DNA of 64,000 nt. Origin: Pardosa pseudoannulata (taxonomy: Eukaryota; Arthropoda; Arachnida; Araneae; Lycosidae). The DNA lies in NCBI GenBank assembly GCA_032207245.1, contig CM063501.1, positions 83,514,231 through 83,578,230 on the forward strand, in the 5' to 3' direction. The first letter of the stretch is position 1; the number at the start of each line of letters is the position of its first letter. The notes under the pieces are model-generated. The model made no database searches, was not told where the DNA came from, and saw only the letters and a list, made by a program, of their open reading frames with translations. Below, in pieces: positions 12,406 through 23,431 of this stretch. The position numbers and the translations under genes are program-made.

Positions 12406-13321
12406 GTTTGCAAACTATTGTTTTCCTAAATGTTTCAAAGCTATTAACTTCAACTTCTTTTAAATTAACAAAAAAATATCCGAGTTATCAGTTCAGGGGC
12501 TTGTCTAATCCCAGAATGCAACTTTTGAAACGTTTAAATTCTTCATATACCCTTTCAGTTGTTGAAAATCAACCCTGTTGTGTTTTGAAAGCAGGATGTA
12601 GTAAGTATATGTCTGTTTTGATACCTTATTATTCTTCACATTTAATAACATATTAAATATTTTACAATATACTTTCCAAAGCTTCGAATCAACATGATTA
12701 TGTTTAGTACCGATATGCCTATAATACAATGTTTATTTTAGCACTTGCACCCAAAATAATATTGAGGTTCCAAAGTAACATTATTGGAGATACCCACAAC
12801 TGAATTTCTCAAAATGCATTTTATGTGAAATTTAATTTAAAATTTAAGTAGTGTTGTCGAAGAGCCATGTTGAAGAATTTTCCTTTTTTATTCAAAAAGT
12901 TTAATGTAATTGATTAAATTCTTCAGTTGTAGAATATATATTTTAATGTAATTATGAAGAGGAGAAGAATGTTATATCATATTTTCAGACCTGCCAACTT
13001 TTGAATATTGAAAATAGTAGCACTTGACAGTTTTTGAATTCAAAAATAGTAGCACACTAATTTGCGAGGTAGGTTGGATGGCAATTTTTTACACCATAAA
13101 TCCTGGGCATAACATAATGAACATACTAAATGATTGTGTGTATGTTTACTGCTCAAACAAAACAACCAATTCTACTAAAGTATTTAAAATTCCATATAAA
13201 ATTTCAAATAGGCAATATTTCATTTTCAAAATATCATATACATTTATATACATTTCTGAACTGAAAAACCCCCCATAAAAAGTTAGATGAAGTATTTTAT
13301 TTAGATTTATTTTAGTTATAT
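12406..13321. other. Intergenic DNA with weak internal repeats
   Basis: No recognised gene. A minus-strand frame at 12505-12729 contains two similar peptide phrases (KHNHVDSKLWKVYCK and KHNRVDFQQLKGYMK), which points to an old local duplication, not a domain I can name. Near 12990-13060 a phrase with AAAATAGTAGCAC occurs twice. Confidence 0.45.
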
Positions 13322-13325
13322 TTAA

Positions 13326-14338
13326 CACTAGAATTACGGTGGTCTTTGTATACTTAGAATTACAGCGGGTGTTATTTTGGCTCCTTGATAAGATATCTGC
13401 ATATTTCTCTATATGATATATTTGTGAAAAATAAATGAAAATAGCTCAAATTATGACAACTACAGTTTGTTTCTAAAAATATACAGACTTTGCAGGTATG
13501 TAGGATCAATTAAACGATTTACTACGTTCTCTCCTAAACTTTGATCACTTGGTCTCATTTCATCTTTTCCTAAATATTGAAATCCGTTTAATAAGTATTT
13601 TAGCAAGCTTTACAAATAATTTGATAAAAGTTTATTCGCATAAACACGAAACATAACTCGAGACAACGTGACCTGTAAAAAAACCTTTTTTCTGAACGGC
13701 ATCTACTTCTAGCCAAAATTTTATTCCGAATTTATGGAGCTTTTTAGGCATATACTGCAAATAACAGCATCTTGTTTTTGTAGGGAATAACTGTTCATCA
13801 AATGTAATATTTTCATTTGGTTTGTAGCAAAGCTTACAGTTTTCTATGAAAGTATTCCATACCTCGGATATTAGTGTAAATTTATCACACTGCAAACGTG
13901 AAGACCTTGTTAGTTTATTTTCAAAACGAAGAAATTTCATAATTTCCGGAAACCTGTCTCTACTCATAGTTTCATGAAAAAACTTTGGTCCAAGTCTTGG
14001 ACCACAAACTAAGAATTAGTAAGCCCTTGGCGGCTAATGCCCCCTTACGTACAACAACGCTATGAATGCTTCCAGTTCTGCTAATAAAATAGTGAAAGAG
14101 TCGTTATGAAGTTTACACTTGTCTTCAACATCAGTATATAGCCTGCCGTATTTCTAGGTATAATCATTTGTTAGGGCTAAAGTAAAAATACGATTTTCTT
14201 CAAATCTTTACTATTTCGTAAATCACAATGATTTAGGAAAAGTCAAGAAAGGATTGAGATATTTGCAAAAAAAATAGAAGAGCTGTCAGAGATAAAAGTT
14301 CGCTAGGTGTCAAAATGATCCCTTCCGTAATTCTAATG
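13326..14338 (-). mobile_element. piggyBac-superfamily element, internally decayed
   Basis: Both ends are flanked by TTAA (13322-13325 and 14339-14342), the target-site duplication of piggyBac elements. The termini are inverted repeats: CACTAGAATTACGG on the left and, read from the right, CATTAGAATTACGG. The 1013-bp body encloses a minus-strand transposase remnant (13632-13967), so the element reads right to left. This is about half the usual autonomous length, so part of the transposase gene is missing. Confidence 0.9.
13632..13967 (-). pseudogene. piggyBac transposase remnant (DDE_Tnp_1_7 type)
   Basis: The 111-codon open frame matches the early catalytic part of piggyBac transposases. It begins with SRDRFPEIMKFLRFEN and continues through LQCDKFTLISEVWNTF to ITFDEQLFPTKTRC and LHKFGIKFWLEVDA. 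The Asp in the FDEQL motif corresponds to the first catalytic aspartate of the family, and KFGIKFW to the conserved lysine-tyrosine/phenylalanine-glycine-isoleucine-lysine phrase. Intact transposases of this family are about 500-600 residues; here the N-terminus, the rest of the catalytic core and the cysteine-rich C-terminus are missing. The frame stops soon after the VDA segment. It sits inside a TTAA-flanked element with matching ends, so it is a defective transposon gene, not a domesticated host gene. Confidence 0.88.
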
Positions 14339-14342
14339 TTAA

Positions 14343-15188
14343 ATGTTATTTCACGCCTTAACATTTTTAAAGTAAGAAATAATTTTTTAAAAAATCTGAA
14401 ATAAACTGAGGGAAGAACACAGAAATATACTATTACATTATTACGAATATTATCAGACAAAAAAATCTAGTTTTTAATCCAAAAATTTCTAAATTCGAGA
14501 GAGTATGGTATCGCACCGTAGTTACACGAAAATTGATCGAAAAAGTTTTTTTGCGAATTTACTTGTATCGCTTTCGAAAATATATTCACTCATTTTGATT
14601 TTCCTGATGCGATGTAATTTTTCATTCTTGTATATATTTTTTGACGAAAAATTGTATTTTTTTAACAGATTTACTTAGGATTGTAATTATTTACTAAATT
14701 TTTAGAAACTGCGTTTTTTTTCATAACAGTTGGCTAGTCTGTATTTCATTTTCATACGTTTTGTTAAGCTAGTATTTATTTAATCATTTCATACATGTAA
14801 GTGATGATAGCCTCAATTCGATTTTGCGGTGGACGCGAATTTTATCCAGATATTTTGGAAATTCGTGCCTTTATAATTACTTTTATTTTCCAATTTCCTT
14901 TTTCTTTGGTTTACTGTAATTTTACTTTAATTAGGATTAACTGCTATTTCAATTTCCAACAAATCTTACTAACTATAGGTAAGCTAACTGATTGTACGTA
15001 ACTATTGGGTTAAAAATTTATTTTTCGTCTCAATCTTGATGCTTTAAGAGAATTCCAACACTATATTTTTCAAAATTGCCTAAATAGTTTAGCTTATTTG
15101 TTTTCTTTATGCAAAGCAATGAAATTTGGGATTATTTGTATAAAAACTTTAATTTTTTCACGAGTATGCATACTATTCCTATAAAAAT
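14343..15188. other. Intergenic DNA, no gene seen
   Basis: AT-rich sequence without recognisable domains. The 14801-15001 frame is low in coding character and has no splice context. Confidence 0.55.
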
Positions 15189-15347
15189 GGCTGAACGATG
15201 GCCGATTGGTTAGAGTGCTGGCCTTCGGTACCGGAGTTCGTAGGTTCGTATGTCGTAGCCTTTCGGAATCGGCTTTAAACTGTAGGTCCCAGTCTCATTA
15301 ACCATCGTGTTGCAAAAAAGTAGACCAAAACACTCCAAACCAAACCT
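15189..15347 (+). repeat. SINE-A, full-length copy with target-site duplication
   Basis: tRNA-like head with an A-box (TGGCCGATTGGTTAGAGTGC) and a B-box-like GGTTCGTAT, then a body (GGAATCGGCTTTAAA, CAGTCTCATTA) and the tail CACTCCAAACCAAACC. It is flanked by a perfect 9-bp duplication TATAAAAAT (15180-15188 and 15348-15356), which shows LINE-style retroposition. A polymerase III promoter is implied by the A and B boxes; activity of this copy is unknown. Confidence 0.88.
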
Positions 15348-15944
15348 TATAAAAATTAACACAGATCATTGCAAGAAGCCACGTAATTGTGTGCTGAATT
15401 TTTAACACTTCTCAGACATAAGTGCGATTTAATCCCCTGTGGACTTTCGGAAAACACCTTAGCGGATATATATTTACCATGCTCTTTACACGCTTAACCC
15501 GTAATTTGACAAGATGTCTTTTCAAATCTTTTTTAATTTCTTATTGTTCCATGTCTGTATAGACATTAGGATATATCATTTTCCATTTTTGAGATAATTA
15601 ATGTCCGCTGTGGCGAACACTGACAATTGTTATATAGTAGTTATATACATGTCCAGTGTAGCAGCCAGATTTAGCCAAATTAAGGGTTAAGGTTTCGGAT
15701 CTATCATGTATTTTTCTATATCTTCAACAAAACTTCAATAAATTTGCAAGCGACTGGTCATTATTGGCCATGTGGTGTAAATATTCAAAAGATTGTGCAT
15801 AAATGTTTATTAAAAATGTATGATTTAAACATGGTATTTACAAATATGATCTTAGCACAACTCTCATTCTTTTTAAATATCTGACAATTGTTGCTTAAAC
15901 AGTAAATCGATTCTTATTTTCAAGCTTTACTCGTTACCATATGC

Positions 15945-16448
15945 CAGGCGGGGCCAAGCTCCTTGATAGTCCGAGCCAGTTTTCAAAATTTGAAATATTT
16001 CGAGAGCCACAATTAAATACGTATTTAAAAGGTATGCAAAAAAAAAGTATCAAAAATATTTTTACAAAAATTGTATTTATTGATTGTGATTTAGAAGTTC
16101 TTCATCCTTTAATTTTTCAAGGAAATTTTTGAATTGTCGATGATTTTTTGCTTTGGTGCGAATGTAATTTACAATGTGTTACACTGTTTTCATAGCATCA
16201 GGATATTTTAAATATTTTGTAACGAGATGTTCTCTGTGAATTATACAGTGAATCGGTATGAATTGTGGAATTTGAGAATCATCTCTTAAAAGCCCAATAA
16301 AACAGATTTTTTTTTTACCCAGCATTGCCGGAGCTGCATCAGTTGTAATAATTTTTTAAAATATAATAGCACAATAATAAGGGAACTCGGGTACGTTTCT
16401 TGAGAGCCACAAATATTCCTTCAAAGAGCCGCAGTTTGGCCAACCCTG
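15945..16448 (-). mobile_element. hAT element, 504 bp, with 8-bp target-site duplication
   Basis: The flanks are perfect 8-bp direct repeats CCATATGC (15937-15944 and 16449-16456), the hAT signature. The ends are imperfect inverted repeats: CAGGCGGGGCCAAGCTCC on the left, and CAGGGTTGGCCAAACTGCGG read inward from the right. A transposase remnant lies on the minus strand inside. The element is an internally deleted derivative. Confidence 0.9.
16080..16353 (-). pseudogene. hAT transposase remnant (ZBED5-like catalytic segment)
   Basis: Conceptual minus-strand translation begins TTDAAPAMLGKKK. It continues with HCIIHREHLVTKYLKYPDA and, after one stop, HIVNYIRTKAKNHRQFKNFL. These are the conserved catalytic-core phrases of hAT transposases related to ZBED5 or GTF2IRD2: TDGAPAM with a catalytic aspartate, then the cysteine-histidine HCxxHRE, then VNxIR...HRQF. 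One in-frame stop (after MKTV) and the loss of the zinc-finger N-terminus and dimerisation C-terminus mark it as dead. It lies within the termini and 8-bp duplications of 15945-16448. Confidence 0.82.
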
Positions 16449-16722
16449 CCATATGCTGTAAGGGTTTAATACTAAATTTAAAAAATATGTTAACGACTTA
16501 CACAATTTTTTCTTTTAATGCTATAAGAACTTTTTCATAGCCATTCAGCAGATAAAGTTTCAGGTATTAATTTCGGTGTGGATGAATATTTCTGGTTAAT
16601 TGGCTTAGTAGATTTTGCAATTCATTAGTTCTTAAAGGCATTAAGAGAAACACTTAATTTTTCAATCGTTCAACTTTTCATGCATTCATAATATCTATAT
16701 AAATTTCAGAGTAGTTTTTTCA

Positions 16723-16815
16723 AGCAGTGGTAGCGCAGTTGGCTTAGTCAACGCTCTCGTAACTGGAGGGTTGCAGATTCGGAGCACGAGACAACCTAAT
16801 ATTTCTCGTTCTAGC
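16723..16815 (+). repeat. SINE-B head fragment
   Basis: A tRNA-like sequence (GTGGTAGCGCAGTTGGCTTAG with A-box spacing, then AACTGGAGGGTTGCAGATTCGGAGC in the B-box region) matches the head of 2132-2495. It stops near TTTCTCGTTC, without the SINE body. It resembles a tRNA gene at first sight, but the acceptor arms do not pair. Confidence 0.65.
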
Positions 16816-17218
16816 TATGCCTTTAATTTCATTTATTAGTTTGGCATCCAGCTCTCCTTCAGCTACCCATTTGTTTTTTATTAAACGCGCTAATTCTTAT
16901 TGGGTTTTACTTTCATAAAATTAAATTGATTGGCTTCAATGGACAACGGCGATTTTACCGAAAATAAGTAACATTTAAACCGAAAGGGTTGGCATGAAGA
17001 CCGCAAAAAATACCTAGTTATCCTGTTCTGATGGAACACCAAAATCAACACAAAGTGGCAAGTATCACTTCTATTTTCACTGCATTTCATACATTTTAAT
17101 ATATTTTTATACGTTTAGTCTTAAGGAATCTGATAAAGCCGGTACCTAACCATGCTGATTAAATTCAATTGTTCCACGTCCATTTTTGGTATATATGTGT
17201 GTTTACATATTTAACAAA
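16816..17218. other. Intergenic DNA, no gene seen
   Basis: No repeat or coding homology recognised; the minus frame at 16890-17090 has no domain or splice support. Confidence 0.5.
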
Positions 17219-17290
17219 TGTGAGCCGCGAAACTGAAGGGTTGCAGGTTCGTAGCCCGAGCTGACCTAAGATCTGTCTTGTTCCTTAAAG
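17219..17290 (+). repeat. SINE-B head fragment
   Basis: GAAACTGAAGGGTTGCAGG followed by TTCGTAGCCCGAGC and CCTAAGATCTGTC-like sequence corresponds to the 3' half of the SINE-B head. It is cut off where a SINE-A tail fragment begins (17297). Confidence 0.55.
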
Positions 17291-17296
17291 TTATGT

Positions 17297-17340
17297 TTGG
17301 TTTTGGTTTAGAGTGCTACGGTCTACTTTTTGCAACACGT
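17297..17340 (-). repeat. SINE-A 3'-tail fragment
   Basis: Read on the minus strand: GTTGCAAAAAGTAGACCGTAG, CACTCtAAACC and CAAAACC. This is the last ~44 bases of SINE-A without body or head, a 5'-truncated insertion typical of LINE-driven retroposition. Confidence 0.7.
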
Positions 17341-17449
17341 GTACATAACTATTATTGCATTGGGAAAATGTGCAACTTTAGGTTTTGCAAGGCTTCATGC
17401 CTGCCTGCTGTTAAATTAACTTCTAGTTGGCATTTTTTCTTTCTGATTA

Positions 17450-17935
17450 ATGCTTCGTAATGTTCCTCTCACATAAGAACCTAAAGGATTGTACATAAAT
17501 TATTTTAAAAATTTATGATATTTATAAATATGACTTTGCCACTACTTTCACTATTTTTAAATTCTATCTGTTAAACGTAGCACATGCGTTGCTGTTAACA
17601 ATAATAGACTTTAATTCTCAAGTTCTTCTAGTCTATCACATGATATAAATATTTTGCAGTAATTAATGCATAAGAACCTTTTTCTTTCGGATTAATGCTT
17701 CGTAATTTCCTCTCTCCTAAGTACCTGAAGGATTCTACATAAATTATTTTTTAAATTTATGATTAAACTTTGGATATTTATAAATATGATTTTGCCATTA
17801 CTTTTCAATATTTTTAAATTCTATCTGATAAACCTATTATATACGTTGCTGTTAATGAGACTTGAATTGTGAAGTTTTCCTTGTCTATCACATGATATAG
17901 ATATTTTACAGTAATTTAACAAAATATTTTAATGA
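17450..17935. repeat. Two-copy tandem duplication, ~245-bp period
   Basis: GCTTCGTAAT near 17452 and 17697 starts two similar copies. Shared phrases include CATAAATTATTTT, TTTATAAATATGA, TTTTAAATTCTATCTG and TCTATCACATGATATA. A more diverged third copy is visible at about 15775-15940 and is the target of the hAT insertion at 15945. Confidence 0.75.
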
Positions 17936-18293
17936 CATACAGTATCTGTTACTTCTATTGTTCATTTTTTTTTGCTTTATAGTATTTTAATTTTTTTAGT
18001 TGGAGTTAATTTTTCTTTTAAATATCTCGTGTGAAATACCTGTCACATTATTACTGAAATGATTGTAATTCCTGATTAATTTTCTTATATGCTTATGAAT
18101 CTGATTCCACCACTTTGAAAACTTTTAAAATATAGTATATTTATTGGTGTAGGCTATAAATAAGCTATTTTTTTCAATCGTTATTTTTGTGCAATATAAA
18201 TTATAAATGCTTTTATGTAATAACAAATGAATTACTTTAACAAGTGTATAAAATTTAAATCATGTTTAAATTATAAATATTGTTTACTATTAA

Positions 18294-18736
18294 CACGTTG
18301 ACGGACACTTGTGTCTATAGCCGTCCAAAACGAAACTGTCGTTTTTAGGCACTATGGCTATAGCGGCACAAATGCGATTTACCGACATACAAGTAGAAGT
18401 CTAGTGTCATGTTTTGGAAACACATTTTTTAGCTTGAATTTAGTTTTCCATACTGAAATAAATGTGTAATAATTATAATTTTTTTTCTGCTTATGAACAT
18501 TTCATGTAAAACTCCCAAGAATGCTTTGTTGCACACCAAAATTTGAGTCATTAAACCTGTCATTTATGTATTTAAATATTTCCTGTTATAGCCGCAACCT
18601 AATAAAAGGTGCTGAACTTAATCAAAATCAAGTTTATTTAAGCAGAAACAGTAAATTTATACTGTAATATTATAAGAATTACAAAAACATAGTGTTAATT
18701 TTCGAACTTCACTTGTTCCTACTGTCCGTCAATGTG
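18294..18736. mobile_element. TTAA-flanked miniature element (piggyBac-type), 443 bp
   Basis: TTAA on both sides (18290-18293 and 18737-18740). The terminal inverted repeats are CACGTTGACGGACA and, from the right, CACATTGACGGACA. Just inside the left end is a second inverted pair around CTATAGCCGTCC and GGCTATAGCGG. No transposase frame, so it is a non-autonomous element mobilised by a piggyBac-type enzyme. Confidence 0.88.
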
Positions 18737-18740
18737 TTAA

Positions 18741-20099
18741 GCTCCTTAAAATAACTGTTAAGGTTTTTTTTATAATTTTACTATCTTTTCTATAACGAGT
18801 AAAATGGAATATGCTATTTAACGTCTATTCTTTGCTTTCTTTTTAAAGTAAAAATCATTTGTCCCGCAAATTCATTATATATTAATTACATCTATGAAAG
18901 TAATCTAAATGCTAAATTCTTATCACTTGGAGAATGAACTGCCTTTAAATATAAAAGTAATTTCATTTTAGAATTTTTTATATATATATAATTTGACTTT
19001 CCTATCCTTGCAGGCATTTTAAGATTTGCATTGGATCTTAATAAATTAGCAAGTTAATTTGTGCTTAATGAATAAATAACAAGCCATTTTTCTGTTCATT
19101 AAGCATGTGTAAAAGTATAATTTTTAAAAAATGATAAAATACTAATGCAGGATGTAAATATTTTTTTCTCGTGATTGTAAGATTAATGTAATAAATATTC
19201 ATCTACTATAAAGTTTAGACTAAAAGAATGGTTTAAAGTGCATTACTATTTTGTAGTTAGAATAGATACTTTAGCTGCAATTTATCTCCTGTTTAAAGTT
19301 TTTTAAAGGAATTTAAAAAAAATCCGTTTTTTTTTTTTTTTTTTTAAGTATCCAATAGTGGCGACTCAATATTACATAATTTATTTTACAATATTTGTTC
19401 ATTCTATTTTTTTTATTTTTCGAAATTGTAACTGAACCGAGGCCTGATTCCGTCTTGCCTTGCAGCCGACTTCAACGATCCCTGGACTACCGCTCCTGCG
19501 ACCTCTAGACTATGCCACGTCGTAATTGGTTGTTGCTGAAGGATCTAGTATATTTATATTGATTACCAAAAAGCCATTGGTTGTGTATTAAACTATGATA
19601 AATAAATGTTTTATATCCTGTTCATGTGTGTGCAAGCATTTTTAAGGTAATTAAGCAAGTGGCAAGAGGTAGGCCAGCAATTGAATGTTACCCTCTACGT
19701 AAAGAAAGGCAACCTTTTACAGGTCCGTATTAAGCTACGGTAGAGCGCTTGTTCCACTTAGCAATATAAAAATTGTCAGATTTAGATATGGTCATTTAAA
19801 TTATCTGCAATACTTAACGTATAAAATGAACTAATCAGTTCTTATTAAGACTTAACCTTATGTGCTTAAAAAAATTACTGTGTTTTACTCTAAAATTCTT
19901 AGTCCTGTAATGCACTGTATATTTGATAGTTATCTCTATTCGCATTATTGTATACAATAAAGTTTTTGCTCTCTTCTATTGGCAGATCCTGATCACGTGT
20001 TCAAAGTGCGCTAATTTTATATGGTTAAAGTCCACGCGCATGCTCACTACGAGTGTCGTGTTCGAGTCTCATCTGATTTTGTAAAGTTAAAGAAAGTCA
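18741..20099. other. Intergenic DNA with one poly-T tract
   Basis: No gene seen. A run of about 20 T (19326-19346) next to a GC-richer patch (19437-19540) could be the minus-strand poly-A tail and body of an old retroposon, but no A and B boxes could be aligned. A B-box-like GTTCGAGTCTC near 20065 lacks a matching A box. Confidence 0.45.
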
Positions 20100-20274
20100 A
20101 AATACTCTTGGAAATACTTTTTATTTTATCAAATAAAGGAGTTGAATACAAACAAATCTTTTGATTTAGCAATTCAAACTACATGTACTACAAATGTCAC
20201 CAACACTTTCTTTCCCAATCTTCCGGCTCCAGTGATCTTTACATGAAACTTCGTCATTGATTTTTGAGATGTTC
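20100..20274 (-). CDS. Candidate terminal exon of an unidentified gene, with poly(A) signal
   Basis: On the minus strand a strong 3' splice site (pyrimidine-rich ATTATTTTTTACAG) is followed by an open 101 nt: two bases of a split codon, 32 codons, then TGA at 20176-20174. The peptide begins TSQKSMTKFHVKITGAG and continues RLGKKVLVTFVVHVV. It alternates hydrophobic and polar residues like beta strands, and codon use looks coding. About 50 bp past the stop is AATAAA (20125-20120), a polyadenylation signal. Splice acceptor, open frame, stop and poly(A) signal in the right order make a terminal exon likely. The family is not recognised. Upstream exons would lie to the right (above 20280), but I could not identify any. 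It could also be a chance alignment of short signals. Confidence 0.45.
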
Positions 20275-20568
20275 CTGTAAAAAATAATTACATTAATATT
20301 TCACAGCATTTAAATGTAAGAAAGAATTAGTTTACACAGGTAAATTAAAGTTGTCAAACAAATTAGTCATCAGATCATGTCTTAACCAGAGAATTTGTGT
20401 AAGATATAAATTTTCAATTTGAAACTTAGTTTTTGTAATTCTATATTTATTAACACAGATTTCAAATATAATTATACCTGTCTACTGTTTGAAACTTGAA
20501 AACTGCGGTTCAGAAGAGCAGCGCGCTATCATTCGACCATAGTTTGACATACTGCTGGAATCGTTTAA

Positions 20569-21299
20569 CCCCTTCCCTGATTTGCCTTTACTCGCAATTT
20601 GATTCCTTTTTCGCTAGCATTGTTTCGGCCGTATTTTTTCCAATTTTAGTAACAAATTATTCGTATAGATTCAGTAATTGATAGTTTGCCGTTTATTGTA
20701 TTTTCTACTCTGATTGGTTCAAAAGAGCGGGTTTTTTGCATGTTTTGTATCAGAAGACGAATTGTTATCTTTCAGTGTATAGCTTTCTGGTTATATTTTA
20801 CTAACCGCCTGATAATTTTATTGATGTAAGAGTTGAATAATATATGTTTACTTTTAAATAATGGATAATTCAGAGCGTATGGAGCTCATTTCTTGTGATT
20901 CGAAATGTCACTCTGAATCAAACTTAATTATCTGTAAATGATAGTAGCGAAAGTTTACTAGATAACCTGGATAGTAGTGACTCTGATAGTAGTACAGATG
21001 GAATCAGTCAAGCAAGACAATTTTTTGAAAATAATTGTGATAATCCTTCGGATCCGCCTTCTAGATTTACTTTCACTGGAATTCCAAAAATTAACTTAGA
21101 TATCGATGAGACTAAAGGTAAACTTCAGTTCTATGATGCTTTCATAGAAAGAAAAAAGTTGTAATAAATGCTTAAAAATATTATAAATGTTAATTTTAGT
21201 AACATATCTTTACTTAAAAATTTAAAATTAACAAAAAAATGCAATAAAAAAGTGACATTTTTTTGACCGAATTCTGGAAAAAATGAAACTGTCAAAGGG
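20569..21299 (+). mobile_element. piggyBac-superfamily element, internally deleted
   Basis: TTAA flanks at 20565-20568 and 21300-21303. The ends are imperfect inverted repeats beginning CCCCTTCCCTGATT on the left and CCCTTTGACAGTTTC read from the right. The 731-bp body contains the N-terminal part of a transposase on the plus strand (20861-21164) and little else, so most of the gene has been lost. Confidence 0.82.
20861..21164 (+). pseudogene. piggyBac transposase N-terminal remnant
   Basis: ATG at 20861 opens MDNSERMELISC and runs to a stop at 20939. A frame shift at about 20937 restores NDSSESLLDNLDSSDSDSS. The sequence then reads PPSRFTFTGIPKINLDIDET and QFYDAFIERKKL before a stop at 21162. 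The acidic, serine-rich start followed by FxFTGxPxINxDIDE...FYDxFI is the N-terminal signature of piggyBac transposases. Everything after it, including the three catalytic aspartates, has been deleted. The family differs from the 13326-14338 element, whose ends and surviving part are unlike these. Confidence 0.8.
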
Positions 21300-21303
21300 T
21301 TAA

Positions 21304-23203
21304 ATAAGAAATTGAATATGAGATATCCAATGGATCTGCTGTCATGTACATTTCTATGTGAATTTAATACTTTTAAGTACCTTAACGCCGGTGTAACTAG
21401 TATTTCTGGGACAAAAATTACCCTTCCCTTTAGTGAAGGAGAATCAATTTCTTGTTCAACGGTATACAATGGAAAATAAAGCAACATATCTAATCCCCCG
21501 ATGCAATGATAAATTCAATCGGTTTACAGAACTAATTGACTTCGATACAACTGTATTGGCGTTGAAATGTCAATAAGCTTGTTAACGCGTTTCACACTGT
21601 GTGAATCATACAATTAATACTCGTCAAGGTAATGGGTTATATGAAATATCTGTTGGTGTAGAAGTGCACCATACTAACTGCAGTAAGAGGTCAAGAACAA
21701 TTTTGGAACAACGTTTACGAAAAGATTGTCGAACAAAATTTAGAGCAGTCGCTTTTTAAACTCATATCCAAGCTTGGCCTAAAACAATACTATGCTTAGA
21801 GCCGTGTTCACAAATACGTGAAAGAACAATGTAGTGCTTGTAAAAAAAAGCATTGATGACAAAATTGCAGCAAGCGTGGGAATCAAACAGATGAAAGAAA
21901 TTAAGTATTTAATAGATGGAATAACTTCCTAATCAAGAAGCTAGTAACCTATCGCTATCTAAGCAATTGTAGGGGGTTAAACATGATAATCAATCTAATT
22001 TAGTCAAACTAAAAACTAAGCAGACTTCTTAAACAGTCTTAAATTATAAAAAAAAATGGAATTGTAAAAGTTATCGTTGCAGAGTATCAGCAATGTGTTT
22101 TAAATGTAAATGAACATAAACTTTTAAAAATAAAACTAACTTTTAATTTACTTAAAACATACAAAGAAAAGGTTTAAGGCAAACAAACATAATATATAAT
22201 CATTTAAACTGGTAACTTAGACTGTTAAACAATATTACTACTAGTAAAAGAAAAACATTGAAAACGATTACAAAAATGAATACATTTGACCTTACTAAAA
22301 CTTAGGCTAACCCAGAACCAGGCACGAGCATAAAACGAAGTTGTTTTGCACCCCTCATTAAAAGTTATAGCTAAAAATCCAATAACGGCTCACTTAACAG
22401 CATTGAACAATATATACTAAGTATAGACTTTTCTGTCGCTATGTAGTTCACAGGGTTTCATATTTAAATAAAGTAACAATTAGAAAATTTTGGCTTGGTA
22501 AACACGTATGTTATTCAGGTATATAGTGTTCTTCAAAATTTGAACTACCTGTTTAACTGATTGTAAGAATGAAGATAAGTATAATTTTTTCCCGATGTAG
22601 CAAGTTCAGTGCTTTAATGACTAAGGATAAAAAAAATTTCCGTGCCAACTTATATTTTCACTTAAATCAGATAAAAATGGATATTTTTCATAGTTCTTCC
22701 ATCTAAATAGATCAACAGTGAACTGTGTCCACGTGTAAAAATATTTACAAGGATTGGATAAAATCATTTTATATAATAAAATGAAACTACACCACGAAAT
22801 TAACTTCAAATGGAACATTTTTTAGCACTAAGTATAGCAGTATTTTTAACACTCCTCGTAACACATTTAAAAAACAATATCCTTTATTCAATTTAATAAA
22901 AAAATCTATTTTTTCAAGCCTAAGATTAGGCTTTTTCCTACAACTGCATGTTTTAAAACTAATGGATTACTTTTAATTTCGTTAAAATAGTTAAAGAAAT
23001 ACTGTATTTTATATGAAAATGTCACGAAACACTTGATATTAGTCTGCTTAAAAATATTTGTAATTCTTCTAATCAGCCTTTTTATACATTGAATCAATTG
23101 CCTGTTTATAACAACGTATACTGATAAATTATACTAAAGGCAAAATTGAACCACGATACTTTGTCTTGTACATTCCATGATATGCACATATGCTTTATAC
23201 ATT
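21304..23203. other. Intergenic DNA, possibly with unidentified old coding remnants
   Basis: No gene identified. Between about 21640 and 21830 one plus frame reads coding-like peptides (for example QFWNNVYEKIVEQNLEQS) broken by stops, which may be an old element I do not recognise. 22000-23200 is AT-rich and featureless. Confidence 0.4.
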
Positions 23204-23217
23204 TGTGACACAAAGGG

Positions 23218-23417
23218 TTGGTTGGAGTTTCACGGCGCAAAGTCCTATTTAGGACATAAGCACCAAGAACAAGGTGTTTTCATAAAAACAACAAGACCTA
23301 ATAAAAGAGCAATAACCCTAAAACACAACAAGCTAAAACCAACAAAGGTAAAACCGTACCAAATAAAGTTATAAAAAAAAGTCTGCAGTATATACACTCA
23401 ATTACACCGGATAGGTA
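23218..23417 (-). mobile_element. 200-bp retroposon insertion with 14-bp target-site duplication
   Basis: TGTGACACAAAGGG occurs perfectly on both sides (23204-23217 and 23418-23431). Read on the minus strand the insert ends GCGCCGTGAAACTCCAACCAA-like, resembling the 3' ends of RTE-type LINEs and their SINEs, with a CCAA-rich tail instead of poly-A. It has no open coding domain and is probably a 5'-truncated LINE or a SINE. Frames such as 23177-23374 cross it and are not genes. Confidence 0.8.
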
Positions 23418-23431
23418 TGTGACACAAAGGG

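Noticed and set aside
15189..15265. Possible functional tRNA gene
   Set aside because: The tRNA-like head continues into a SINE body and tail and is flanked by target-site duplications.
16723..16815. Possible functional tRNA gene
   Set aside because: A- and B-box-like sequence is present, but the acceptor stem does not pair and the sequence matches the head of SINE-B copies.
20050..20090. tRNA-like B box GTTCGAGTCTC
   Set aside because: No A box at the right distance and no arm pairing.
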